From contig NZ_CP154625.1 of the NCBI RefSeq assembly GCF_051148895.1, positions 62,001 to 126,000 on the forward strand: a stretch of 64,000 nucleotides of DNA, written 5' to 3'. The notes below the pieces were generated by a model. It ran no database searches, was not told the origin of the DNA, and was given only the letters and a program-made list of their open reading frames with translations. The position numbers were made by a program, and so were the translations under genes. Positions 50,334 to 63,230 of this stretch are shown piece after piece. The stretch is from Terrisporobacter vanillatitrophus (GTDB lineage: Bacteria > Bacillota > Clostridia > Peptostreptococcales > Peptostreptococcaceae). Each line of letters opens with the position of its first letter. Positions within the stretch are counted from its first letter, which is position 1.

Positions 50334-51437
50334 ATGATTGATAAAAAATATATGCAGATAGCCTTAGAGCTTGCTAAAAAAGGATGTGGATTTGTGAATC
50401 CGAATCCTATGGTTGGGGCTGTTATTGTAAAAGATAATGAAATAATAGGGGAAGGATATCATCAAGCTTATGGCATGTTTCATGGGGAACGAAATGCAAT
50501 TAAAAATTGTAAAAAATCACCCAAAGGAGCGACTATATATGTAACATTAGAACCTTGTTGTCATTATGGGAAAACACCACCATGTACACAAGCAATTATA
50601 GAAGCTGGTATAAGTAAAGTTGTTATAGGATCATCAGATCCGAATCCATTAGTAGAAGGAAAAGGAATAGAAGAGCTTCGCAATAATGGAGTGGAAGTTG
50701 TAGAAGGATTTTTAAAAGAAGAATGTGATGCTCTAAATGAAGTGTTCTTTTATTATATAAAAACAAAAACACCTTATGTTGTAATGAAGTATGCAATGAC
50801 AATGGATGGCAAAATTGCAACTTATACTAATCAGTCTAAATGGATAACAGGAGAGACTTCGAGAAAAAGAGTACATGAAGATAGACATAAATATAGTGGA
50901 ATAATGGTTGGAGTAGGAACAGTATTGCTAGATGATCCTATGCTTAATTGTAGATTGGATAATAGCAAAAACCCTATAAGAATAATATGTGATACCAATT
51001 TAAGGACACCTATCCACAGTAAGATAGTAAGTACAGCCCATGAGATACCGACAATAATAGCTACAAGCGAAATTGATAAATACAAACAAAAAACATACAC
51101 AGATAAAGGTTGCAGGATTATAGTTGTACCTAAAAAAAATGACCATATTGATTTGAAAGAATTAATGATTATATTAGGTCAAGAAGAAATAGATAGCATT
51201 CTTTTAGAAGGTGGTGGAACTTTAAATTGGTCAGCGTTAAATCATGGGATAGTTAATAAAGTTCAAACTTATATTGCACCGAAAATATTTGGAGGTATAA
51301 ATGCCAAGTCTCCAGTAGCAGGAATTGGAGTGGATAATCCTCAAAATTCATTTTATTTAAAAAATACAAAAGTGATAAAAATAGATGAAGATGTATTAAT
51401 AGAAAGCGAGGTGGTACATCAATGTTCACAGGAATAG
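50334..51437 (+). CDS. ribD: bifunctional pyrimidine deaminase/reductase RibD
   Basis: RibD carries out the second and third steps of riboflavin synthesis. The 367-residue protein has an N-terminal deaminase with the zinc ligands in GMFHGERNAI and EPCCHYGKTPPCT. The C-terminal NADPH-dependent reductase starts near KTPYVVMKYAMTMDGKIATY, and LLEGGGTLNWSAL is conserved. TTGGAGGT precedes the ATG. Its end overlaps the start of ribE by 16 bases. Confidence 0.96.
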   Translation: MIDKKYMQIALELAKKGCGFVNPNPMVGAVIVKDNEIIGEGYHQAYGMFHGERNAIKNCKKSPKGATIYVTLEPCCHYGKTPPCTQAIIEAGISKVVIGSSDPNPLVEGKGIEELRNNGVEVVEGFLKEECDALNEVFFYYIKTKTPYVVMKYAMTMDGKIATYTNQSKWITGETSRKRVHEDRHKYSGIMVGVGTVLLDDPMLNCRLDNSKNPIRIICDTNLRTPIHSKIVSTAHEIPTIIATSEIDKYKQKTYTDKGCRIIVVPKKNDHIDLKELMIILGQEEIDSILLEGGGTLNWSALNHGIVNKVQTYIAPKIFGGINAKSPVAGIGVDNPQNSFYLKNTKVIKIDEDVLIESEVVHQCSQE

Positions 51438-52069
51438 TAGAGGAAGTAGGAATAATACAAAATGTAAAAAGAAATAATAAATCTTCCATTCTTACTATAC
51501 AAGGTAAAAAAATATTTGAAGATATTCATATAGGGGATAGTATTTCTGTCAATGGTGTATGCCTTACTGTAACTACATTTAACAATGAAGTTTTTTCAGC
51601 TGATGTGATGAATGAAACTCTAAGTAGATCATCATTGGGTAATTTAAAAAATGGAAGCCTTGTAAATTTAGAAAGAGCAATGTGTGCGAATGCTAGGTTT
51701 GGAGGGCATATTGTATCAGGTCATATTGATGGTACAGGTAAAATAATAAAAATTGAAAAAGATGACAATGCAATTTGGTACACAATAGCGGTGGAAGAAA
51801 ATTTAATGAAATACATCGTAGAAAAAGGTTCTATTGCCATAGATGGAATAAGTTTAACTGTTGCAAAAGTAAATGAAAAACATTTTAGTGTATCTATTAT
51901 CCCGCACACAGCACAGGAAACTATACTTTCCCACAGATTAGTTGGGGATATTGTGAATATCGAGAATGATGTCATAGGTAAGTATGTGGAAAAGTTAATG
52001 AGTTTTGAAAAAAACAAAAAAGATGAAAGTAATATAACAATGGATTTCTTAATAAAGAATGGTTTTTAG
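51422..52069 (+). CDS. ribE: riboflavin synthase alpha chain
   Basis: Dismutates two lumazine molecules to riboflavin. The 215-residue protein has two related barrels, each with a GGH motif pattern (FTGIVEEVG at the start, NARFGGHIVSGHIDG in the middle, SLTVAKVN later). Bacillus names it ribE or ribC. AGCGAGGTGG lies before the ATG. It overlaps ribD by 16 bases. Confidence 0.95.
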   Translation: MFTGIVEEVGIIQNVKRNNKSSILTIQGKKIFEDIHIGDSISVNGVCLTVTTFNNEVFSADVMNETLSRSSLGNLKNGSLVNLERAMCANARFGGHIVSGHIDGTGKIIKIEKDDNAIWYTIAVEENLMKYIVEKGSIAIDGISLTVAKVNEKHFSVSIIPHTAQETILSHRLVGDIVNIENDVIGKYVEKLMSFEKNKKDESNITMDFLIKNGF

Positions 52070-52080
52070 GAGGAATAAAA

Positions 52081-53280
52081 ATGTTTGAGTTTAATAAAGT
52101 AGAAGAAGCTTTACAAGATCTTCGAGAAGGAAAGATAATAATTGTTACTGATGATGAAAACAGAGAAAATGAAGGTGATTTCATATGTGCGGCTGAATTT
52201 GCAACAACAGAAAATGTGAATTTCATGGCCACTCATGCCAAAGGCCTTATATGTATGCCTATGAGTAAAGAAGTTTGTGATAAATTACAACTTACTCAAA
52301 TGGTATCAAATAATACAGACAATCACAGTACTGCTTTTACAGTTTCTATAGATCATGTGGATACAACTACAGGAATATCTGCTGTAGAAAGAAGTATAAC
52401 AGCTATGAAATGTGTGGATGAAAGTTCCAAACCAGAGGATTTTCGTAGACCAGGCCATATGTTTCCACTTTTGGCAAAAAAAAATGGAGTACTAGAGCGT
52501 AATGGGCATACAGAAGCAACTGTTGATCTGATGAAATTAGCAGGACTTAAAGAATGTGGATTATGTTGCGAAATTATGAAAGATGATGGAACTATGATGC
52601 GTACACCAGAATTAATAGAGTTATCCAAGAAGTGGAATCTAAAATTTATAACCATAAAAGACTTGCAAGATTATAGAAAAAAGCATGACGATCTTGTAGA
52701 GTGTGTAGCTAATACAAAGATGCCAACAGCTTATGGAGATTTTAGAGCATATGGATATATAAATAAATTAAATGGAGAACATCACGTTGCCTTAGTAAAA
52801 GGGGATATAAGTGATGGGAAAGATATATTGTGTCGTGTACATTCAGAGTGTTTAACAGGAGATGCCTTTGGTTCACAAAGATGCGATTGTGGAGAACAAT
52901 TTGCTTCTGCAATGAGACAAATAGAAGAAGAAGGAAGAGGAATACTTCTTTACATGAGACAAGAGGGGCGAGGTATAGGTCTTATAAATAAACTTCGTGC
53001 TTATGAATTACAAGATCAAGGGATGGATACTTTAGAAGCTAATTTAGCTCTTGGATTTGAAGGAGATATGAGAGAATACTTCATAGGAGCTCAGATATTA
53101 AGAGACTTAGGAGTGAAGACTTTAAGACTACTTACAAATAATCCGGAAAAAATATATGGTCTATCAGGATTTGGTATGGAAATTGTAGAAAGAGTACCAA
53201 TACAAATGAATCCAACTATGAATGATATATTTTATTTAAAAACAAAACAAGAAAAAATGGGACATATTTTAAATTATTAA
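52081..53280 (+). CDS. ribBA: bifunctional DHBP synthase/GTP cyclohydrolase II RibBA
   Basis: Makes both starting materials of riboflavin. The 399-residue fusion has an N-terminal dihydroxybutanone phosphate synthase (DDENRENEGDFICAAEF, RPGHMFPL, GHTEATVDL). The C-terminal GTP cyclohydrolase II has zinc cysteines in HSECLTGDAFGSQRCDCGEQ and MRQEGRGIGL. TAGGAGGA lies before the ATG, 11 bases after ribE. Confidence 0.97.
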   Translation: MFEFNKVEEALQDLREGKIIIVTDDENRENEGDFICAAEFATTENVNFMATHAKGLICMPMSKEVCDKLQLTQMVSNNTDNHSTAFTVSIDHVDTTTGISAVERSITAMKCVDESSKPEDFRRPGHMFPLLAKKNGVLERNGHTEATVDLMKLAGLKECGLCCEIMKDDGTMMRTPELIELSKKWNLKFITIKDLQDYRKKHDDLVECVANTKMPTAYGDFRAYGYINKLNGEHHVALVKGDISDGKDILCRVHSECLTGDAFGSQRCDCGEQFASAMRQIEEEGRGILLYMRQEGRGIGLINKLRAYELQDQGMDTLEANLALGFEGDMREYFIGAQILRDLGVKTLRLLTNNPEKIYGLSGFGMEIVERVPIQMNPTMNDIFYLKTKQEKMGHILNY

Positions 53281-53329
53281 AATTCCCTTAATCATAATAA
53301 AAATTAAATTATAAAAGGAGATAGGAAAT

Positions 53330-53797
53330 ATGAAATTATATGAAGGAAAATTAATATCAAAGGATATAAAAATAGGGATAGTAGCAGCTCGTTTCAATGA
53401 ATTTATAACATCTAAATTATTAGGTGGAGCAGTAGATGCTTTAAAGCGTCATGATGTAGATGAAGATAATATAGAAGTTGCATGGGTACCAGGGGCATTT
53501 GAAATACCTCTAATAGCATCAAAAATGGCAAAAAGTAATAAATATGATGCAATAATATGCTTAGGAGCAGTAATTCGTGGAAACACAACACACTATGACT
53601 ATGTATGCAGTGAAGTGTCAAAAGGAATTGCTCATGTATCATTGAATAGTGATATACCAGTAATGTTTGGAGTTATAACTACAGAAAATATAGAACAAGC
53701 AATAGAGCGTGCAGGAACTAAAGCAGGAAATAAAGGATTTGATTGTGCTGTAGGTGCCATAGAAATGGTTAATTTAATAAGAGAAATAGAAGCATAG
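53330..53797 (+). CDS. ribH: 6,7-dimethyl-8-ribityllumazine synthase
   Basis: Condenses the two precursors to lumazine. The 155-residue protein has GIVAARFNEFITSKLLGGA, WVPGAFEIPL and IICLGAVIRGNTTHYDYVC with the catalytic histidine. AAAGGAGATA lies before the ATG. It completes a full four-gene riboflavin set, followed by a terminator. Confidence 0.97.
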   Translation: MKLYEGKLISKDIKIGIVAARFNEFITSKLLGGAVDALKRHDVDEDNIEVAWVPGAFEIPLIASKMAKSNKYDAIICLGAVIRGNTTHYDYVCSEVSKGIAHVSLNSDIPVMFGVITTENIEQAIERAGTKAGNKGFDCAVGAIEMVNLIREIEA

Positions 53798-53846
53798 TAA
53801 ATATTAATAATGTTTCATAAAAACAATTAAAAATATTAATCGATCA

Positions 53847-53878
53847 GAAACTCATAGCATTTTGCTATGAGTTTTTTT
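53847..53878 (+). terminator. intrinsic terminator after ribH
   Basis: AAACTCATAGCA pairs perfectly with TGCTATGAGTTT around TTT, then more T. It ends the riboflavin operon. Confidence 0.92.
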
Positions 53879-53986
53879 GTAAGAATTCCTTAAGAAATAG
53901 AGTGACTATTATGTAAGAATTATATTCTATTATATTAGTATAGTAAAAAAGAATTTGATAAGAGAATAAGGGAGGTGAAAATTAAT

Positions 53987-54095
53987 ATGATTATTCAATA
54001 TATATGGAAAGATACATGGATATTAAAAAAAACTAACTATAGGATCAATAATATGTTTAATAATTTTAGGAATGTTGTATTTAACTAATATATGA
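53987..54095 (+). pseudogene. frameshifted start of a membrane protein gene
   Basis: GGGAGGTGA lies eight bases before the ATG at 53987. The frame reads MIIQYIWKDTWILKK and then meets a run of eight A (54025-54032). Staying in frame gives a polar stretch ending at 54088. Dropping one A gives LTIGSIICLIILGMLYLTNI, a clear transmembrane helix, to a TGA at 54095. The pattern resembles the N-terminus of an ABC-type permease that has lost its remainder. It could also be a small intact ORF. Nothing else is coding between 53879 and 54204. Confidence 0.45.
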
Positions 54096-54161
54096 TATAT
54101 ACATATGCATCTAAAAATATATTAAAAAGTGTGAAAGTTATAAAAGAATGTGATTATAGTG

Positions 54162-54167
54162 TATAAT
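54162..54167 (+). promoter_or_regulatory. candidate -10 of the two-component operon
   Basis: TATAAT at 54162-54167, 38 bases before the response regulator start. No good -35 is visible (TATAAA at the right distance). Confidence 0.35.
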
Positions 54168-54204
54168 ACAAGTGATAATGAATTGTATAAAGGAGATGAT
54201 GCAA

Positions 54205-54906
54205 ATGTACAATATATTAGTAGTGGACGATGACAAAGAGATAGTTGAATCAATAGAGATATTTTTAAGAAATGAAGGTTATAACATATATAAAGCATAT
54301 AACGGAATAGAAGCTTTAGATGTATTAGTGAACAAAGATGTGCACCTAATACTTATGGATATAATGATGCCCAAATTAGATGGAATAAAAGCAACAATAA
54401 AAATAAGAGAAGAAAAAAATATACCGATAATATTAGTTTCAGCAAAGAGTGAAGATACAGATAAAATAATGGGACTTAATATAGGGGCGGATGACTATAT
54501 AACAAAACCATTTAACTTATTAGAGCTTATAGCTAGAGTGAAATCGAACTTGAGAAGATATGTGGCATTAGGGACTTATAATAATGAAAACATAAATATT
54601 AAAGAAGTATTAAGTAGTGGTGGTTTAGAGTTAAATACGTCTACAAAAGAAGTAAAAGTAGATGGACAAATAGTAAAAGTAACTCCTATAGAGTTTAAAA
54701 TACTAAACTTACTTCTTGCCAATAAAGGAAGAGTGTTTTCTATAGATGAGATATATGAGAAAGTATGGAATGAAGAAAGTTTTAATGTGGAAAATACAGT
54801 AGCAGTTCATATTAGAAGAATAAGGGAAAAAATTGAAATAAATTCAAAAGAACCAAGATATTTAAAGGTAGTATGGGGAGTGGGATACAAAATTGAAAAA
54901 CTATAA
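54205..54906 (+). CDS. response regulator, OmpR/VanR family
   Basis: A 233-residue transcription regulator. The receiver domain has acidic residues in VVDDDKE, the phosphorylated Asp at residue 52 (LILMDIMMPKLDG) and the conserved Lys at about 101 (DDYITKPF). The C-terminal winged helix ends VWGVGYKIEKL and has the typical AVHIRRIREKIE recognition helix. I choose ATG 54205, nine bases after GGAG. The target genes are not evident. The family call is firm; the VanR likeness is by look only. Confidence 0.92.
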   Translation: MYNILVVDDDKEIVESIEIFLRNEGYNIYKAYNGIEALDVLVNKDVHLILMDIMMPKLDGIKATIKIREEKNIPIILVSAKSEDTDKIMGLNIGADDYITKPFNLLELIARVKSNLRRYVALGTYNNENINIKEVLSSGGLELNTSTKEVKVDGQIVKVTPIEFKILNLLLANKGRVFSIDEIYEKVWNEESFNVENTVAVHIRRIREKIEINSKEPRYLKVVWGVGYKIEKL

Positions 54907-55087
54907 TGGGAAAGTATTTAGGGAAAGAAGCTTAATGTTTAATTTTATATTTGTATTACTAATGTTTGCCATAACTCAGATAATAGGAATTATAATATGT
55001 TTTAATTATGGTGGTATGAATATATTTATAGATACAGTAATTATATTTACTTTAAACTATATATTATATAAAGCATTAAGATTTTAA
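54893..55087 (+). CDS. small membrane protein between response regulator and kinase
   Basis: A 64-residue protein with two hydrophobic helices (FNFIFVLLMFAITQIIGIII and NIFIDTVIIFTLNYILYKAL) and a basic N-terminus. It starts at TTG 54893, with GGGAG upstream, and overlaps the regulator gene by 14 bases; an ATG at 54935 is the alternative. I do not recognise the family. The place inside the operon suggests a helper or remnant of a kinase input domain. Confidence 0.6.
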   Translation: MKNYNGKVFRERSLMFNFIFVLLMFAITQIIGIIICFNYGGMNIFIDTVIIFTLNYILYKALRF

Positions 55088-55103
55088 ACAAAAAGGAGGT
55101 TAT

Positions 55104-57131
55104 ATGAAAGGAAACAAAGGATTTAAGTTTATTAACTTAGTAATCATATTTGTATGTATATCAGCGTTTTTAGCTATGATACCAACGACAATTAGTGTGA
55201 TTGGTAGAGGCGCAGGTGTATTTACAAGTTATATGCATAAAGATCAGTTTGCTATAGAAGATGAATTTTATAAGAGTAGAGCTTTTGATAATAACTTAAT
55301 GAGTTATTTAACATCTATTACAAGTGGAAGTGTAGAAGGAACAGATAAAGATTCGTCTGATGAGGATGAAAATAATATAAAAGAACTAAGAACGTATTCA
55401 AGAGAAGAATTGAAACAAATATCAAATCTTAATTATTTTATTATAAATAAAGATACAGATGAAATTTATACAAATACAGAGAGTAAGACAGCAAAAGAAT
55501 TTCAAAATAAATATAAAGGAGAATGTGATGTAAAAATATCATCTAAAAATCATAATATTAGCTATTCTAAAACATTCAATAACAATGAATATAAAGATTC
55601 AAATGTAAACGATGAATTAGGTTCTGTTATGCAACTAAAAAGTGGTGATATATACATGTCCATACCTGAAAATTTTGAACGTGCTCCTGGTATATATGAC
55701 AGAATATATGAAGCAAAAAGTGAGTTCAATAGAGATATAGTATCTGTTCAAATAATACTAGCAACTTTAGGTGGTTCATTAATACTAGGGATAATATCTA
55801 CAATCTTATATAAAAGAAGTAAAACAGATCTATTTGATAAAGATAGTTTCTGGCTAAAGCTTAGTAAACTTGTACCGTTAGAGTTATATGTATTAGGATT
55901 AGTATTTGCAGTAGTATTTTTAATGCAAAGCTTTGATTACTATTATGATATGCTTAGTAGTTTTACATTTAGTTTTTTAGGTATAGGGTTTATTTGTACT
56001 GTACTTTATATATTTAACAAACAAATAAATAGCTATGACAACAAGTTAGACTTCTTCAAAACAACTTTTGTTTATAGAATATTTAATTTTTCAAAAAAAG
56101 CATTAATAAATACATCAAAACTTACAAGAAGTATGCCTCTATCAAAGAGAATAGTAGGACTAACTATAGTATGTATAGTAGTTAATTTATTTTTAATGAT
56201 GATTGCAATAGGCAGCTACGATCCTTTTATTGCGATTATATCATCTATTTTAACAATAGGTGGATTAGCTTATTATGTGTTAAAAAAACTATGGTATCTA
56301 TCTTATATAATGGATGGTACTCAGAGGATAAAAAACGGAGATATTCATCATAAGTTAAAGCTAATAGGTGAAGATAACTTTACAACCTTAGCAGATGATA
56401 TAAATAACATAAGGGATGGGTTAGATAAAGCTATAGATAATCAACTAAAAAGTGAGAGAATGAAATCAGAACTTATTACAAACGTATCTCATGATTTAAA
56501 AACTCCACTAACTTCCATAATAAACTATGTGGAATTAATAAAAAAAGAAGAAAATATTAGTCCAGAATATTTAAAAGACTACGTAAATGTACTAGATTCA
56601 AAATCAAAAAGACTAAAAATACTAATAGAAGATTTGTTTGAAGCTAGTAAAGCTAGTAGTGGAAATATAGAATTAAATATGGAAAAAATAGACCTCACTC
56701 AATTGTTAAGACAATCTATTGGAGAGATGGAAGAAAAATTATCAGAAGCTAACTTAGATTTAAAAATAAATGTGCCAGAAGATAAAACTTATGTAAGAGC
56801 AGATGGACGAAGATTATATAGAGTTCTTGAAAATTTATTAATCAATATATCTAAGTATTCATTGCCAAACACAAGAGTATATATAGATATAATTGAAGAA
56901 GATAACAAAGTTAAATTAACTATGAAGAATATATCTTCTTATGAATTGAATTTTGATCCAGAAGAAATAATGGAAAGGTTTAAAAGAGCTGATGATTCTA
57001 GAAACACAGAAGGCAGTGGATTAGGTCTTGCTATAGCTAGGGATCTAGTTAACTTACAAGGAGGAACTTTCTCTATAGATATAGACGGAGATTTATTTAA
57101 ATCTATAGTTGAGTTTGATATAATAAGATAA
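55104..57131 (+). CDS. sensor histidine kinase with multi-helix N-terminal region
   Basis: A 675-residue membrane kinase, the partner of the regulator upstream. An N-terminal helix (FINLVIIFVCISAFLAMI) is followed by about 180 extracellular residues, then about five to six helices (to roughly residue 400). A short HAMP-like linker follows, then HisKA with the phospho-His at about residue 463 (NVSHDLKTPLTSI) and an ATPase domain (NLLINISKYS, GSGLGLAIARDL). The N-box is slightly unusual (NISKYS, where many have NALKYS-like). AAAGGAGG precedes the ATG. The signal is unknown. Confidence 0.92.
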   Translation: MKGNKGFKFINLVIIFVCISAFLAMIPTTISVIGRGAGVFTSYMHKDQFAIEDEFYKSRAFDNNLMSYLTSITSGSVEGTDKDSSDEDENNIKELRTYSREELKQISNLNYFIINKDTDEIYTNTESKTAKEFQNKYKGECDVKISSKNHNISYSKTFNNNEYKDSNVNDELGSVMQLKSGDIYMSIPENFERAPGIYDRIYEAKSEFNRDIVSVQIILATLGGSLILGIISTILYKRSKTDLFDKDSFWLKLSKLVPLELYVLGLVFAVVFLMQSFDYYYDMLSSFTFSFLGIGFICTVLYIFNKQINSYDNKLDFFKTTFVYRIFNFSKKALINTSKLTRSMPLSKRIVGLTIVCIVVNLFLMMIAIGSYDPFIAIISSILTIGGLAYYVLKKLWYLSYIMDGTQRIKNGDIHHKLKLIGEDNFTTLADDINNIRDGLDKAIDNQLKSERMKSELITNVSHDLKTPLTSIINYVELIKKEENISPEYLKDYVNVLDSKSKRLKILIEDLFEASKASSGNIELNMEKIDLTQLLRQSIGEMEEKLSEANLDLKINVPEDKTYVRADGRRLYRVLENLLINISKYSLPNTRVYIDIIEEDNKVKLTMKNISSYELNFDPEEIMERFKRADDSRNTEGSGLGLAIARDLVNLQGGTFSIDIDGDLFKSIVEFDIIR

Positions 57132-57148
57132 GTTAAATTTAAATATGT

Positions 57149-57180
57149 AGGGAGATACTTTTATAGTATGTCCCTTTTTA
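57149..57180 (+). terminator. intrinsic terminator after the histidine kinase
   Basis: AGGGAGATAC pairs with GTATGTCCCT (one mismatch) around TTTTATA, then TTTTT. Confidence 0.75.
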
Positions 57181-57237
57181 ATTGAAATAAAGTAATAAAT
57201 CAAGATAAACCCCAATATAAATATATGGGGTGATAAT

Positions 57238-57951
57238 GTGAGCAAATTAAGTAAAAAAATAATATTTGGAGTAATATCATTGGCATTGATAATAGTATCA
57301 ATAATAGAAATAAAAACTGCATCGGAAGATGTAATTAAACTGATGCCAATAACCAGTAAAACAATAATTGTAGATGCAGGGCATGGAGGAATAGACCCAG
57401 GTGCAATGACAGATGACCAATCAATAAAAGAAAAAGACGTTAATCTAAAAATAGCGAAGAAAGTTAAAGAATTAATAGAAGCTAGCGGTGCAGCAGTGAT
57501 ATTGACAAGAAATGATGATACAAGTTTATATACTGAACAAACAGGAAAAACTATTAGACAAAAATATAATGAAAATCTGAAAAATAGAAAAAAAATAATT
57601 GATGAATCTTCAGCAGATATGTTTGTATCTATACATCTTAATAAATTTCAACAATCAAAATATTATGGTGCACAAACATTTTATCCTGAAGGGAAAGAAG
57701 ATGACAAGAAACTAGCAACCTATATTCAAAATGAGCTAAAAAGAGTAGTAGATAATACAAATAATAGACAAATAAAACCTAGGAATGATATTTACCTAAT
57801 AAAAGACAATGAGATACCTTCTACATTAATAGAATGTGGATTTCTTTCTAATGATAAAGAAGCGAAGTTATTAAATGATGAAGAATATCAAGATCAGATA
57901 GCGTGGTCTATTTATGTTGGAATACAAAAATATTTTAGTGAAGATAGTTAA
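57238..57951 (+). CDS. cwlD: N-acetylmuramoyl-L-alanine amidase CwlD
   Basis: CwlD trims peptide side chains for muramic-lactam formation in the spore cortex, which makes the cortex a target of germination enzymes. The 237-residue protein has one N-terminal membrane or signal helix (residues about 7-25). The Amidase_3 zinc residues lie in VDAGHGGIDPGAM, KEKDVNLK, FVSIHLNKF and LIECGFLSN. It starts at GTG 57238, after GGGGTGATA. It is the last protein gene of the window. Confidence 0.93.
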   Translation: MSKLSKKIIFGVISLALIIVSIIEIKTASEDVIKLMPITSKTIIVDAGHGGIDPGAMTDDQSIKEKDVNLKIAKKVKELIEASGAAVILTRNDDTSLYTEQTGKTIRQKYNENLKNRKKIIDESSADMFVSIHLNKFQQSKYYGAQTFYPEGKEDDKKLATYIQNELKRVVDNTNNRQIKPRNDIYLIKDNEIPSTLIECGFLSNDKEAKLLNDEEYQDQIAWSIYVGIQKYFSEDS

Positions 57952-57981
57952 AATTAAATAATATTAGAATACATATTCATA

Positions 57982-58020
57982 TTAAAAGTTATAAAATCTA
58001 TTTGGTTTTATAACTTTTAA
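57982..58020. terminator. 15-bp AT-rich palindrome after cwlD
   Basis: TTAAAAGTTATAAAA (57982-57996) and TTTTATAACTTTTAA (58006-58020) are perfect complements around a nine-base loop. It probably ends cwlD and could act in both directions. Confidence 0.65.
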
Positions 58021-58150
58021 TGTTTAATACTATATAATTATTAAAAAAATATAAATATTAAAACTGTTGAAAAATTAGCATATTACTAAGGTTATAGTAT
58101 ACTATGTGTTTATAAAATTAAAATGTATAAAAAAAGTTTTGCAAAAAGTG

Positions 58151-58179
58151 TTGACGTATTTTATTTAAGATGGTAAAGT
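58151..58179 (+). promoter_or_regulatory. rRNA promoter P1
   Basis: TTGACG (58151-58156), 17 bases, TAAAGT (58174-58179), with TGG directly before the -10. Confidence 0.65.
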
Positions 58180-58234
58180 AATACTTGTCCTTGAGACAGG
58201 ACGCAACGTCGACAAAAACTTCTTAAAAAAGTGG

Positions 58235-58263
58235 TTGACAAAGAAAAATAGCTTTGGTAGAAT
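58235..58263 (+). promoter_or_regulatory. rRNA promoter P2
   Basis: TTGACA (58235-58240), 17 bases, TAGAAT (58258-58263), again with TGG directly before the -10. The remaining leader to 58404 holds no gene. Confidence 0.75.
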
Positions 58264-58404
58264 AAAGAAGCTGAAACAAGCAAAAGAACTTTGAAAATTA
58301 AACAGTAGGTTAACAATAAATTAATTCTTTAAGAATTAAACTGAAACAACAAACAAACCAAGCCAGATATTCAGATAATGATTAGCTGAGCAATTGGACA
58401 ACTT

Positions 58405-62983
<4,579 letters not shown>

Positions 62984-63019
62984 TAAATATAATGGAAACA
63001 TTAAATGTTAGCAGTTTTG

Positions 63020-63045
63020 AAAGTATTAACAAAAGTTAATACTTT
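63020..63045 (+). other. hairpin in the 23S-5S spacer
   Basis: AAAGTATTAAC (63020-63030) pairs perfectly with GTTAATACTTT (63035-63045) around AAAA. Probably an rRNA processing stem. Confidence 0.5.
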
Positions 63046-63058
63046 AATATAAAGATTA

Positions 63059-63174
<116 letters not shown>

Positions 63175-63203
63175 TAATCTTTTTTATTATTAAAGATATT
63201 TTA

Positions 63204-63230
63204 GGCATACCTATTGGGTATGCTTTTTTT
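63204..63230 (+). terminator. intrinsic terminator of the rrn operon
   Basis: GGCATACC pairs with GGGTATGC around TATT, then seven T. An AT-only stem, ATCTTTTTTATTATTAAAGAT, lies just before it. Confidence 0.9.
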
